This document shows, piece by piece, positions 1 through 13,500 of a stretch of 64,000 bases of DNA. The notes under the pieces are model-generated. The model had not been told where the DNA came from, ran no database searches, and worked only from the letters and a program-made list of their open reading frames with translations. The stretch comes from Pomacea canaliculata (taxonomy: Eukaryota > Mollusca > Gastropoda > Architaenioglossa > Ampullariidae): the NCBI RefSeq assembly GCF_003073045.1, contig NC_037601.1, positions 22,480,150 to 22,544,149 on the forward strand, written 5' to 3'. Made by a program: the position numbers and the translations under genes. The number at the start of each line of letters is the position of its first letter. Position 1 is the first letter of the stretch.

Positions 1-1625
1 CTATTAGTTTGATAATTTCTCGAAAAGGGATTGTTGCTTACTTTCTGTGTCGGCATGTTTGTTGCGATAAACGATTAACATTTCTAGGAAAGAAGTGTTT
101 GACTCTTTGAATCGTCACCCTGACTTATTATGGGGCCAGTAACACTTCCTCCTAGCTTGTGAACAAAAAACCCGAAATGTGATCGGCGAAGACTTTCCAC
201 AAGACTGGTCGCATTCAGCTCTGTACACCAGTGCTATTGGAGTGTGAGCAGGACACAGTAGGACCTCCGGTATTCCCCATGGTCGACTTCATCTCACTCT
301 GACACTCAGTCCCACAGGAAAGTCAGCAGTGGTGTGAGGAAGGTGTGTCACGTGACTGGCCTACCCACAGTCTGACGACAGAGGTGTATCGCTATACCTG
401 TCAAGCCACACCACCAAAGACCCTTGTGTCCACGAGGGACAAGGTGGCTATGGGATGTCAGAACATGAGAACAAAAACCGAAACCTTTCACCTGTTGTGA
501 CGTCACTTAGGTTGGATCAGCCACCCTCCTTCCTCCAGGTTGTCGCGGCTTTCACACAACTTGCTGGTGCGAACTCAGACCCCCACGTGACACTTTAATG
601 TACATCTGAAATGGTGATCGTTGTTTCAAACACAAAAGTTTATCCCCTCTATTAGGTGATCTAATACTCACACTAACTACAATATATCATTTCATCACCC
701 ACTCGCTCGCCAGCTAGCAAGGGTCATTAGGACACAGGTCACGACCCCGTGCGACTGACTGGCGATGCAAGTCTGCAAAACTCGCGAAGGGGAGGGTGGG
801 GTGGGGAGTCCTGCCCTCAGTGTCCTCACGAGATGAGTCTCAACATCAGAGTTAATGATGTTGTTTAGTAAGAGCTCCCAGCTCTCAGTGGGGGATGCGA
901 GCCTGTAAGTGTGTTGAAGACATCGACTCACGCCTCCTGTCTGCTTTACAGGCGAACCCGAGTCAAGCAACCGCCACCAGCAAATCGCATTTGACAACAT
1001 CTCAAGGCTTCTACATCACCAAAGAAACAGTTTTCCGTTGATGTTAGACTACACTCTCTCATTTGAACATATTTTTGCACCTGAGTATGCCTTTAACAGC
1101 ACCCATACGAAAACCGGTTGAAGGGTTGAACACTAATGGCTTTTAAGAGGTAGGACATGTTTCTAATCTCTAACTTCTTCATTTTGATAAAGTCCACAGC
1201 ACTGTACCTGCCTCCCTCGTGTGAACCACTAATTATAAACAAAAAAGTAAACACCAGCTCTTAGCACACCTTACCTCGCCGAACCAGTTCTACCCAAACG
1301 CTTTTGTTATGATGAGAAACTTGAGAAACTTCTACCCAGAGCCATTAATTTTTGTTTCCTCTTTCTTTCCTGTTTTTTTTTTTCGTCTGTGTCAAGATGA
1401 ACTCTTTGAACCCAGGGAGTGGCGCCACTGTGAGTCAGGGAGGTTCCGCTGAGTTTTACAAACAACTTATTTTGGCGGATGACGACGCCCTGGTGATGAT
1501 GTGAGCAAGCTGTTGTTGTTACTACTCACCGCCCACATCGAGGCTGTGATTATAAGGCTGCGACTGAAGTTCCACATAAAGTTGTTTACTCTGCTTTTGT
1601 CAGTAGAGCGCATCAACAGTTGCAT

Positions 1626-1737
1626 GTGGACAGCTGAGATGGGGTTAACAAAGGGACATCAACTGTTGTCAGCACGTGGACAGCTGAGATGGGGTTAACA
1701 AAGGGACATCAACAGCTACAAGCACGTGGACGGCTGC
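1626..1737 (+). repeat. 50-bp tandem duplication
   Basis: A 50-bp unit beginning GTGGACAGCTGAGATGGGG occurs at 1626-1675 and again at 1676-1725, followed by the start of a third copy (GTGGACGGCTGC). The two copies differ only in their last 15 or so bases. Each carries the E-box-like word CAGCTG. Confidence 0.9.
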
Positions 1738-2867
1738 AGTGGTCGTCTAACTCAGTTCTTTATCTCCAGACATCCAATTACTTGGACTTCTTTCTCCATC
1801 AGCGGTTTTCTCTCTTCTGTTGTTTTTTTTTTGTATCTACATAGCCTAAGTACTCGACACTCGTTTGCAAGCGGTAAACCGATCTCATGTCATTTAAATA
1901 TTGTTCACCACACTTCAGGACAAACGAGAAAAATAAACAATGATTGCAGACCAGCAGGTGGCTTGGCACCAGCCCTCACTCAGCTGTGACATTCACTTTC
2001 GCCAAAGGAAAGCCAAATATTTGTAGGAGACGAAAATGTCAGGCAGCGTGTGTCCGGACTAACTGCTGTAATGGTGCTGCCATGATATTTGCTGCTGGCA
2101 TTTGGTGTTCTTACATTACCTCGGAGGTCTGTGCCCGTAGTCACCGGGTACTCACTGCTTTCACACGCCACCCGCCGGTCTCCCCCTCCCTGTGGGCGTT
2201 GCTAGGCCGCCGACCGTTGTGTTACTTGTGTTACTTGCATTACTTGTGTTACAGATGCTAAAGTCACAATTTTAAAGGTTTGCGCGCGAAAGCTGCATAA
2301 AAAAAAAAAAGAAAAAAGAAAGAGAAAACAAACAGGAAGTGAGGGTCATCGGGGTCAACAGCACGATTGTGAGCACGAAAACGAAAGAAAGCGAAGCGCT
2401 GAAGCCCGCTAGTCCCACCGAGAAACTTTCTTTTCACATCCGTAGCTATAGCAACCGCAAAACTGATTTCCTTTCTGCTCCTTTTACTCGGGCCCCAGAG
2501 TTCAAGTGAGTTGAAAGCGCTCCGGGTAGCAGCACTTGAAAAGGTCACGATAGGGCCATAGGGGTCACCGGCATCAAACGACGCACACTCGCACGTCACA
2601 GGGTGACAAACGTTAGACACCACGTAGTCATGGTGACAGTGACAGTAGTAGGGTTACCTGTAGTTATCACACTGACAATGACTGATAGTGTGAAGTACGG
2701 CGACAGTTGTAATGGTGTGAAGTGATGTCAGTGACGGTGACTGTAGTAGGTGGGATGTCGTAACTGTAGTAGTGGGATCTCAGTGACTGTTGTAGTGGGA
2801 TCTCAGTGACTGTTGCTATAGTATGATGTCAGTGAGTGTGACAGTGATTTGTATGATCCCAGTGAAT

Positions 2868-2990
2868 GTGACTGTAGATGGCGGTGGACGTGACTGTAGG
2901 TGGCGGTGGATGTGACTGTAGATGGCGGTGGATGCGACTGTAGATGGCGGTATATGTGACTGTAGGTGGCAGTGGATGTGGAGTCATCAC
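2868..2990 (+). repeat. 22-bp minisatellite, about 5 copies
   Basis: Five tandem units of 22 bp, each beginning GTGACTGTAG and continuing ATGGCGGTGG with small changes, start at 2868. The flank from about 2640 to 2867 is a looser array of related GTGACTGTAGTAGTGGGATC words, so the minisatellite probably grew from an older degenerate array. Confidence 0.85.
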
Positions 2991-3929
2991 GATGACAGTC
3001 CGATGTGAGACACTGTCGCTGGGACTACTGGGACTTTGTGAGTGTCCTGAAGACCAGACTTTACTGAGAGAAGTGACGTGGTTCATACCTGTGCACTTGT
3101 CTCACATTTTCATGGCTGGGGGAACAGCTAAACCTCCCCAGAGAGAGAGAACCACCCGATAGCTGCACTCACTGGCGTCTCGCCATAAAAGCCGTGTGTC
3201 TGTGACTCCAGCAGTTCAATGCAGTGCACGCGCTGTCTCTCAAACATGTGGAAAAACGGATGAATGTCAAATAAAAAGCAAGAAACACAAATGTTCGTTC
3301 TTCCATTCTCTTCTCTAAGATTATGGTCCAGGCTAGAATTGCCAACGTATCATGAGAATCCGCCCTGGAGATAAAACTATCGTATAATGTTTTTGTGAGT
3401 ATTTCTGGAAGTAAAGAGCTCAGAACAAATATTATTTGCCTCGGTGGGTCTGTGGACCGAGCTTTTAATGTTCTCCATGAAAACATTCTGGCCGTTATGT
3501 CAAATCAATTGTACCCGGTTCACAGGGGGGTCAGTCCTTCCTACACAGCCGTAAATTATTGTAGTTGTAGTGAAGGATGTCAGTGAGTCATTCGTGCCTC
3601 CACGGGTACCTGTCGTCGTGGGGACCACAGAGGTAGACTGAGAGGCAATATTCAGTCCATGGGTTGACATCATTGCTGTATATAAGAGGGTGTCCATTGC
3701 TGTCTTCCATGAATGTCTTGTGTCGACCTGTCTTACTGATCGAGGGCCCTAAGTGTCTGGGTGGTCTGTTGGCTGCCACCCAGTGCCATGGCCTCCTGTA
3801 TGGTCCGGCACCGGCTCTCCACCCACCTGTCCACACCTGCTTGCAGACCTTAGTTGATGGCAAAGCTCACATCTTGTATTTGACAGAGGCCTTAGTTTTG
3901 CTGTTCTTTTCCTTCTCGTTTGGCCGGCG

Positions 3930-4165
3930 ATATCGGGTAACCGAGTGGTTAGAGCGCTGGGGTCACAACCCCAAATAGGGGTAGGGGGTAGGGGGTAGGG
4001 AGGGGATTGGTGGTCTACCCCTCAGAACACGGAGGTGTGAACACTACTCGATTCATTACCCGTGAAAGACTAGGGCTGAGGAAGAAAAGATAGCAAGGGA
4101 TGGGACAGGGGCAAGATGGCCCCGTGAAATGAGGTCTCAAACACCTCTCCCCTAAATATCTTTGT
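3930..4165 (+). mobile_element. SINE-like element with a tRNA-type A box
   Basis: The stretch GGTAACCGAGTGGTTAGAGC at about 3937-3956 closely matches the A-box half of tRNA genes of the Ser/Leu type. The B-box half is not recognisable and the sequence runs into a G-rich (TAGGGGG)n stretch. A tRNA-derived SINE remnant is the best reading; a chance match is possible. Confidence 0.4.
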
Positions 4166-5018
4166 TATTATTTTGTCACTCATCAAAGTCGAGAAACTTC
4201 CAGAGCCACATCTGTCATCTCCATATTACGCACATTCCTCTGTTCTCAGACACAACACGAACACTCCTGGCACGCCATGGCTGACTAATTACAAACAATC
4301 AACATCCTCGCCACGGTGGTCGTTAATTGTCGGCGCCGCCAGAGTCTGTGTCCTGCTGCGCGCGCACCTACGTCATGCAGGCGACAGAACCAGGAGGTGA
4401 CACAGGTCACAGCTCGCTGACGCGGAAAGATCAGAGCCCGTGACGTCCTGAAAGTAGGCCGGGCTGTCACGGGCTGGTGACGTATGGCGGTGACGTATGG
4501 CGGCCTCGTACGCACCGTTCGCTTCCTGGCGGCGAGTCTGACAGGTGGACTTCGACTCATTCTGCCATCTCCACCTCCATCCCTCTCTCTCTCAGTCCTC
4601 TACTCGTGAAGGAGCATCCGTGCGCGTGTGTGTGTGTGTGTGACATCTATCTGTGACGTTTGTCAGGTGAGAGAGCTCCGTGTTGTCTATCCAACTGTAA
4701 AGGTGTTACACTGTGCTTGTCGTCAATCTTCTTGTAAAAACAGAGACTGTAAAAAGTGTGTGAAAGCAGCGGACACAGGGAGCCTGCACTTCATCCTCCG
4801 CTCAGTCAGGGTGTGGATCAGTTGAACACGTCTGCTGATGTGAGGGGTGAGGAGTTCAGGGACCATAAAATATGGTTAATATAATATTATGGTTTACATC
4901 TCAGCTAAAGAGATTAGTGCACAGTTCACGTCACGTCCACCCAGCAGCAAGCCGCACCCACTACACCACAGTCAGCTCCAACCAGTCGCCGCACGTGCTG
5001 TGTGCAACAACCACGACA

Positions 5019-5168
5019 CTGTCATTGTCATTGTCTCTGTCATTGTTACTGTCATTGTCATGTCTCTGTCACTGTTATTGTCACTGTCATTGTCTCTGTC
5101 ATTGTCACTGTCATTGTTACTGTCATTGTTACTGTCATTGTCATGTCTCTGTCACTGTTATTGTTATT
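5019..5168 (+). repeat. Hexamer-based microsatellite (CTGTCA/TTGTCA)
   Basis: About 150 bp are built from 6-bp words of the form (C/T)TGTCA, (A/C)TTGTC and CTCTGT, with a higher-order 12-bp rhythm. The array is open in all three forward frames simply because the unit lacks stop codons; the encoded Leu/Ser or Cys/His strings are not a gene. Confidence 0.9.
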
Positions 5169-6049
5169 CTATGCTCATTGTTTACACTGTAGGTGTGTTA
5201 GTATCCGGGAGCTGCTTTTAAGGATGAAATAATTTTGAACAGTCTGCTTTAGCTACAATGCTCTGACAAATGTTAATAAAAATATCTTGAGCACCTGCCA
5301 GGTAGGCGAGGGGAGGACAGGGGAGGGGACATCACCTACACGTGAACCTGTCTCACATTCCCGATGCTAGTCTGTATACAGTCATGGACATGGCACAGAG
5401 TACACTCGCCTACAGAAAGCTGGGACCTGCCTGCAGGACACAAACAAACAAACAAGTCTTTGTTTACCGGGTGGCCACCAGCTTTGTGCCAGCCACCAAC
5501 ACAATGGCGCTGTTCATCACGCGGCTGTCAGACATGTTTACTATCGCAGTCGCTATCAAGATTGGAGATATCACACAAAACCTTCTCACTTTCCCCACTT
5601 AAGAAAAAGGAAATAAACAAACAATTTTTAATAACAAGAGAAAGGCTTTGGCAACTGCTTTTTATTTTCAGTCCAAACTGAAATCTCATTTGAGGCCTGG
5701 GTGGAGGGAAGCTTTGCTAATCCTGGATGTGAATAGTTTGTGGAATTCTTGTCTTGGCCTTGATGGTCTGATTGTTGTGCCAAGACAGGTTGTAAACAGA
5801 TGACAGCCAGTAAGAAGAGTTGATTGGGTGGGTAGGTAGGTAGAGACTTGTACAAACACCTGTACACAAACACATAGTATCTGCCCAGCCTCTTGTACTA
5901 AAGCAAAATTCCTGATAAAAACTTGAAAGACTTTTTCATGTGGTATGTATGGTGAGGCCTTTCACTCTCACATGAAGCTATTGATGGGCTACATACTACA
6001 GAGAGTAATCATAAATACACAATCACACAAAGGTTGTTATGGCCGCACT

Positions 6050-6090
6050 ACAGGTAAGTCATTACCACAGGTAAGTCATTACCACAGGTA
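6050..6090 (+). repeat. 17-bp tandem repeat containing a splice-donor-like word
   Basis: The unit ACAGGTAAGTCATTACC occurs at 6050-6066 and 6067-6083, followed by a partial third copy starting ACAGGTA. Each copy contains a perfect CAG|GTAAGT donor consensus, although no exon is recognisable upstream. Confidence 0.85.
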
Positions 6091-9000
6091 TGATCACAGT
6101 AGGTCTGTACGAGTTCAGTCCATCAGTCATCAGTTTAATCTGATGTATAATGCTCTATTGCTCACTGTAAGACTCTCACAAGGAATGGGGTGGCCACCCT
6201 GATGTGGGGACATCACGAACCCATTTCTAGGGGTCAAGAGCCTGACAGTAAGTGTTTGAGTCTTGGAGGCCGGCACGGGGCTGAGTACACAGTGACAGTG
6301 AGTGACTCATCAGGTTTAGCGGTGACTTTGGCTTTCAAAAGGACTTGGAATTGTTGAAGTGGTTGGTTTGTTTGGATACGAGGGCACCTCGCCGTAGGAA
6401 GTCTACCTGGGGCACGGAGATGTCAACAGGTGAGTGGAGTCAAGCTGTCAAGCGTTGGTCAGAGTGTTCACGCTCCTACTCTCTCCTACCTGGTCTCCTG
6501 AAGCAACAACAGTCTTCCATCTGTCTGCAGTTATAACTTGTCTGAATGCCAGTGAAACTGGGGATGTGATTGTGTCCTGAGTGATGAAGGAATGAGGTCT
6601 TGAAAAAAAAAGGTTAGGTAAACAGCCAGGAACAGGTGTCGCAACCGTCAGCAGCTCTCCCAGACCTTGACACGTGATCACCTGGAGTTCTGTGCACAAA
6701 GTGTGTGTACGTGTGTGTGTGTGTGTGTTCATACAATATTTCATTTGCCACCCACATTCTGTGATGGCATGGAAACTGTTGCTTATTCAATGGATGGATG
6801 TCAGACGCCGACAGACGGCGCTCATTGACCTCCCTGAGTCCTGTCGATGTCAAAGGTGAGCATCACAGATGCTGTACACGGAGGGTGTCACCGGTTTCAC
6901 CTTAATCCAAGTGTGATTGATTAGACAGCCTGTAGCCTACAGGTAAATAGGTGACAGCACATTCCTGTCATGTGCTGAGTTGTCAAAGGTAGTTGATAAC
7001 AAGAAATCTTCTGTGTCAGCAACACAAGCTGGTCTCATCTCCAAAAGAGTTAAAAAGAAAGAAAGAAAAACACATGCATGCATTTACCGTTTTTGTTTTG
7101 TTTTTTTTAGCCTTGATTGAAGTAAATATTTGTCCTATATATATATATCCCAGAAGCCGCTACCGAGGGGCTTTGTGCAGAACGAACAAGTTGTAAGAGG
7201 AGGAAGAAGTATTTAGTTCCTGTTACGTGAAGTTGCATTCAATTCCACCACCATTCTACAATCATCAATTCACACAATTTACATTTCTGATGCCTATAAA
7301 ATGTTGTCGCTGTTTGGGGGATAGTGGAGGGCGAGGTGTCTGCTGGAGGGTGGAGGTCACGTGGTGTCGATGAGGACATGAGGACCCCAGTCCGGCATCT
7401 CACCCTGGGAACAGATGTTCCACGAGTAGGTGGACTAGGCACTCGTCCTTCTTGGTTTGTCTGTTCGCAGTCAGGGGGACGAATAATCTACTCGCCACGG
7501 ACAGGCTCCAACAGATAAAATTGTTCATTGTGTGGATTAGAGGAGGTTTCACAGTAAACCCATTGTTTACAGCCTTCCGTTAAAGTCCTTAACTCCAGTT
7601 AAAAGTTTGTTTTCTTTTTAAAGGTTTTAAAGAATGTAAACATTTCTGAACTGTAACTCCAAAAGTAGGTTTAGGTATTATATATTCTATAATAAACTTC
7701 AACAAATGTTCACTGTAATGCTGTATAATTGCTGTCACCACAGCCATTATCGGCGGTAGGCTACAAAAATGCGATTAAACAAATCCTGGAACAACATCTC
7801 TACTTGTTTGTGGAAGGCATGCAGATAATACAGCAGATTTCGAGAGTTGCTTTCCTTTTTCTAACAGTTTGTAGTTTATTGAATTGTACATCTTCTGGTA
7901 TCAGTATTAATCGGTGTGTACATTTGTTTATAACAAATCACAAGTCAGACATTTGTAGTCCAATTTTCAAATAAAAAGCAGCCAAGCCTTGGGTAGTGTG
8001 GTTCAAAGCCCTCTTTTGATATTTATTTTGCAATCAGCTTTGACGCGCAAAACGTCCTTGACCGTAACGGGTGAGGGGGTCACGGCCAGGTCAAAGGTTA
8101 AGGTAACACTTGCTGTCATCTCTGCCGCTGGGCAGTGGAGCTGACACCTACCTGCCGTCTACTGTCTGCCGTCTACCGTCACCGTCTGCCCACCTGATCG
8201 TAGCCAGGTGAAGTAACTCTTCCTGTAAACTTCTCCTGTGGACTTCTCAGAAGTCGCGCCATGATTGGTCATGACGTCACTAGTGACGGGGGCGTGTGGC
8301 GGTTAATTAGCCTGATGGCGGTTCTCAGGTAGCACACACCTGCACGGCCTCAGGTGACTGTGACCAAGTACCTCTGGCTTGTGAGAGTGACTAGACAAAC
8401 AAGAGCTGGACTAAACCGACTTGCAGCTGACGACACAAGCTGTACACAGCGATGACACATCCTTCGGGAGCAGTGTTCCTTCGGGATCAGTGTTCATTCC
8501 AGTGTCATTGTTCACTTCAGAAGCTTGAGTTAATTAACAAAGTGCTTGCACCCAGCTCTGGGGTGACATCTAGTGACTCATCTCGCTTGTTGCATGTCGT
8601 GAACTGAGTCTGTCTTCCCACAGTGTTTATCCTCAGCCTCGCTGAAAATAACTTTTAACAGGGTACATGTACATATCTGTGACATCTGTAAAACCGAAAA
8701 TCCTTGTTTAACTTCCATCAAACCCTTGTAATGTCCAGGCTTCTACATACAGCCTAGCTTCTGTAAAGACCAAGCCCACTAGCTAAGTGAGAGTGAGCTC
8801 AGTGTAGTGTGTCACCAAACCTGTCAGCTGGCAGACAGGACAGAAGCACTCAACTGATCATCAACGACTGCCAACTACTCCGACATGATGCCGTGTCTCC
8901 CCCAGAACACGAGGCCGACAGGTTCACTTCCAGGTCGCCTCACATCACAAAATCTCCATCATAATAAATTAAACAACATAGACTTAAATTAATTAGTGAA

Positions 9001-10558
9001 AGCAAATTCATCGGCTAGAAAGTAGGAGCTGGACACCAAAGGATGTGACAACCAGAAGCTTGAAGCTCTTGGTGTGCATCCCGACCATGCTTCATATTTA
9101 TTTTCTCCTGGAATCTTGCTGTAACACTGATTCAGAGGCCCGAGGATGGAAATGATTTCCGTCAAGATATGCGCAATTATTAAACTGTCAGTCTGAGACT
9201 TGCTTCAGACACTTGTTTTAAGCCCGCCCACCCATTTCTACTGTCACCCACCCCGCTAAATGGTTGACTCAAGACATTGTCCGAGACTTCAAGAAAGTTT
9301 TCCAGAACTGGAGTTGCGCATGTCGGTCGCCATCGTGTTCAGACTGTGTTCAGACGGACTCCGTGTGGTGAACTGAACAGTCGTACACTGCGCCATGTCC
9401 TTGCGATGTTTATGATCGAGTTGTGTTTATTGTACACATACAATTGTTTACAGGAAATTTTTACTTGTCCCTTAGGGCGCGGTGAGAAATTTTCCAGTAC
9501 CCTGACCTGCCAGTTATAAAAGTACAGGAAGGACATTGAAAGGAAATTAGAAAGCACAGAAAGGCTGTTAAAATACTGAGGATGACTGAACAGAGGGAAA
9601 CAAAGATGTTCTCAAGCGCAATTTTTGTGTAATTTTATTTCCGAACATCCAGTGTCTATCAGACCGAATGGAAAAAAAAAACAGGAGGATATGTCGGTCT
9701 CTACTCTCTAAATACACAAACAATCAGCTCAGTTGTCAACAAACCTGTGACCTGACCTACAAACCACATAAACAGCGGCCGTGTGTGCCACCCGCCGTGT
9801 CGGTCCCAAGGTTTGGGAGGTTCGTGGTCTTGGAGGACAAGCCAGACAAAGGACAGAGGACAAGACGCTCGCCAGAGGCGAGGAAAATTCCAGGACCACG
9901 TGACACAGTCAACAGGTGGCGCTTGGCGCTTGTCACTGGAGTCAACAGGCAGCGACGACTGCCAGGTCGGACATTGTAGTCGGGTAGATGGTAATCTGTT
10001 AGACATGGCGCTCGGCCAACCGTCTGGTCACTGTTCGGGTACATCCACACTGACGTCATTCTCGGGTCAAGGTCGCTGCTAGCAGCAAGATCCAGAAGCG
10101 TCCAAACATCAAAGCAGCGATGTATATAAGATATATAAGTTCGTAAATAAAGTGTCTGGCAGTGCCATCATGGACTTCCACTGTAACGGCAAGTGTCTTG
10201 GCAGACAACTGTACGTGACCTGAACTCTCGCCCCAAGGAACTGACTGGTGTCCTGTGACACACAGCGCAGCCAGTGATGCATGTCATCGAGTCATCGCTC
10301 GTCGACTGAAACATCAGCCAGATGATGATGTGACATTCCCTGACGACTTACTCGGGGTCAAAGCTGGAATCGAAAAACGAGTGAGTTTATTGGCACCAAC
10401 GCTGGCTATTAATTCCTGAATCTTTCGACTGTCCACGTTGACTTCCGTTCGCAAGACCGTTCAGTGACGTCACTTTGGTGCTACGCTGACGTCGGCAACA
10501 CTACGGCCAATGGGAGAACAGGAAGTATTTGTTACTTAGCCATACTCATGTCCTAGAC

Positions 10559-10596
10559 CAGTAGGTGTCACAGTAGGTGTCACAGTAGGTGTCACA
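10559..10596 (+). repeat. 12-bp tandem repeat, 3 copies
   Basis: The unit GTAGGTGTCACA is repeated three times from 10561. A related 12-bp rhythm (TTACTTGTGTTA) is found at about 2219-2254. Confidence 0.85.
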
Positions 10597-13500
10597 CTAA
10601 ATATCTGCACAGGCTGGTGTCGGAGGGAACAGTTGCATAAACGTACCGCCAGCGCTGGGTGACCGCGTGCCCGGTCGTCGTCACTCGTGACTGTGCAGCT
10701 TCGACGATTAGAAAAGGTCACAGGTCACGTCTTCTCATCGTCTCATACAGTGGGGAAGAGGTTTCATGCTGGTTGTCACCAGTTCAGTGACTTGTTTGTC
10801 CTTTTAACATTTGGGACAATGCCCTCTCATGGCGCAATGCATCCCACGTCTCTCACCGTCCTCTGTGTGTTCTTGATGGAAGGTCTGGGATAACATGCTT
10901 ACTCTTGTCTACAACACATGGACAGAGGGACAGACTGACAGACACACTGACAGAAAATTGAACAGCGGGAAATAAGAAATGATGGTTGGCTGGCCCGTTA
11001 GTTAATTTGTTGACTGCTTGCTTGCATTATGTAAAGGATTTTTAAACGAAGAATAAAGCATGTTACCTACAGAAAACCCTGCTGGCCATCGCTTCTAAGT
11101 GTATAGCTTTTTAAAATTTTTTTTTAATAGTTTAGAATTTTATTAAGTTACCTTACTTTAGGTTTGACAACAGCTATGATTATGGATTGTGGTTTGTTTC
11201 CAAGATATTTAAAATTTATTACATGGTGATGCTAGGTTAGCAGTCTTGATTATTTATTTAAGTTTAAGATTTTTGTTTTTGGTTTCTATCACTTTTTTAA
11301 AGGGAGTGTTATCCAGTTTATACTAGCCACCATTGTTTCCAGTGCAACCAGAGGTGGAAAGATTGTGAAAGACTGAGAGACAAGAAGCAGCCAGAACTCA
11401 GACCCACGTGTTCAGACAGTGTTCAGTGCGCACCTGAGGTTTCAATCTCATTAACAACCCACAGCGGTAAACAAAGTATCTACCTGTAACCACCCTAACT
11501 GACAAATTAATACAAAGACTGACTAAACTTGTCAAACACGATACTGAGTAGAACAGATTCCGACTCATCCTTAGCCACCCGTCACTAGCTACCATTGCAT
11601 CACCCAAGTCACCTGGTGCGTACCCACAGGTGTGAACAGGTAACTGCCAGGTGCAGGTAGAGGTTGTGAGGATCTGTGTCATCACACTAGTCCTACCCGT
11701 GTAAGTGGCCAGTTAATAGGGCGGAACGCACTCGGGTGTTGTTTGCACCTCGCGACACAGAGATTGTATACACGGGTGTTCAATGGTTGGCAGGTGAATG
11801 GTTGCTGTGTACAATAATTACTTAAGGTGCAATCAGTGTCCTGTAAACTAAACTAACCAGGCATCGGAACTCTAACCTGCACACCTGTGTCAGGTATCCT
11901 ACCCACGCCGTGCGGCATCACTTTGAGTCTGGATGGCCACAGTTGAAACAATGAGGTCAGGAGGTCAGGCTAATTAGCAGCTCGGACAATCAGGATTGCG
12001 ACCTCCGGGACCACAAGTCCCTGTACACAGATACAATAATGAACCGTGAAGTAACCCCGGAACTGTGTTGTAGGAAACATCTGACATGCGCAGAACAAAC
12101 TAGAAGATTCTGACGGATGTTGGTGTTGCTGCGTGTGATGCAAGTCGCCAGGGCCGTCCATCAAACCCTCCGTCTACCAGCCCCTCCTCCTCTTACTCTC
12201 GCCAGGACAAAAACTGAGGGAAACAAACTTGTGACAAGAGACAGCGCCTGCCCCACCCTCATTAAGGCTGTGTTATAGGGCTCTGTCAGGATGTAGTCTC
12301 CTGAAGATAAACAGGAAATAAACATCAACTCCATTGTTAGGGGCCGGCGACAAGTGGCACTGGGTGGGTCCCTGGACTCACTGTGGATCCTCCCTTGACT
12401 GCCCACAGTCTGCCATCAACACCAGCACAGGCACGACAACAACAATCACAACACCACTGGAGAACAAACAGACAATAAAGAGAATTCAAAGCTGAAAATT
12501 TGTGGGAAATGACGACAGAGTTGTTAAGAGGAGAATTCTGAGTGTGTGTGTGAGCAGTGTCGCGAGGACAAACAAACAGGTAGTAAACAGTAAACAGTAA
12601 ACATTGTCAGTGAATCTGTAAATGTCGGGAAGTAAGTCAGACCCATCGAGTTTCAATTCTCTCCCCAATGAATGTTGCGCGACTCACACACACAAGGATG
12701 ATGTTAGAGGAGGCAAGCTGGCTACACTCGGTCCCTGACAGTCACGTGACTACAGGTGTCACAGTACAGTGACCTTTGACATCACAATCAAGGCCTCACT
12801 TCACATTACCACCAGACCACACCCAACATGTCCTCAGATTAAGAGGTGAGCGAATGATGATACATATAAATACCAATGAACATCTGCCTCCTGGCGTTGT
12901 TATCAGTTGTTATGTATCACTCAGTCGCTGGAGCAGGCTGACCTGTTATCCGGCCTTCACCTTGCTTTGTTTCCACCTACCCGAGCATCCGACAGTTTGT
13001 TACGTAACCAGACCACGTCACTCGACAACCTTCCAGGTAACTAGAGAGAAAGAGGTGTGAGGTTTGAAATAAAGTGAATGTCAGGTAAGATCCTCGTCTA
13101 CACCGACGTCAGGTGATGGATCTCTCCAGGGCCAAGGCTTGTCCGCGGCGCTATCTACGTCACAGGAGGTCATCCGTGACGTAAGAGGGTGTTCGGTCAC
13201 GCTTGGCTGGCGCTGTGACGTGTAGGCGAGCAGGAGGACGAGGAAACTAACTGAACGAGACCCTCGCTGGAATGTGGTCAGGCCCCTGTAGGGCTGGTCC
13301 CTGGCAACACCGCAGGATGCTTGGCGACCTTGTGACTGTTTGTGACACAAAGTGTCAACTCGGCAAAGGAGGGAGTGTGTCGCCCTCAGTCTCTCTCTCC
13401 CTCCCTCACCTCCCCCAACGTGCTGACGCCAGGTAAACGAATGGCCCTGACAGGTGTATCAAAGTGAAGTCAGTAAATAAACGACAAGTGACCACTGACC

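Noticed and set aside
4872-5232. Three overlapping frames encoding Leu/Ser or Cys/His repeats
   Set aside because: All come from the (C/T)TGTCA microsatellite, which lacks stops in every forward frame.
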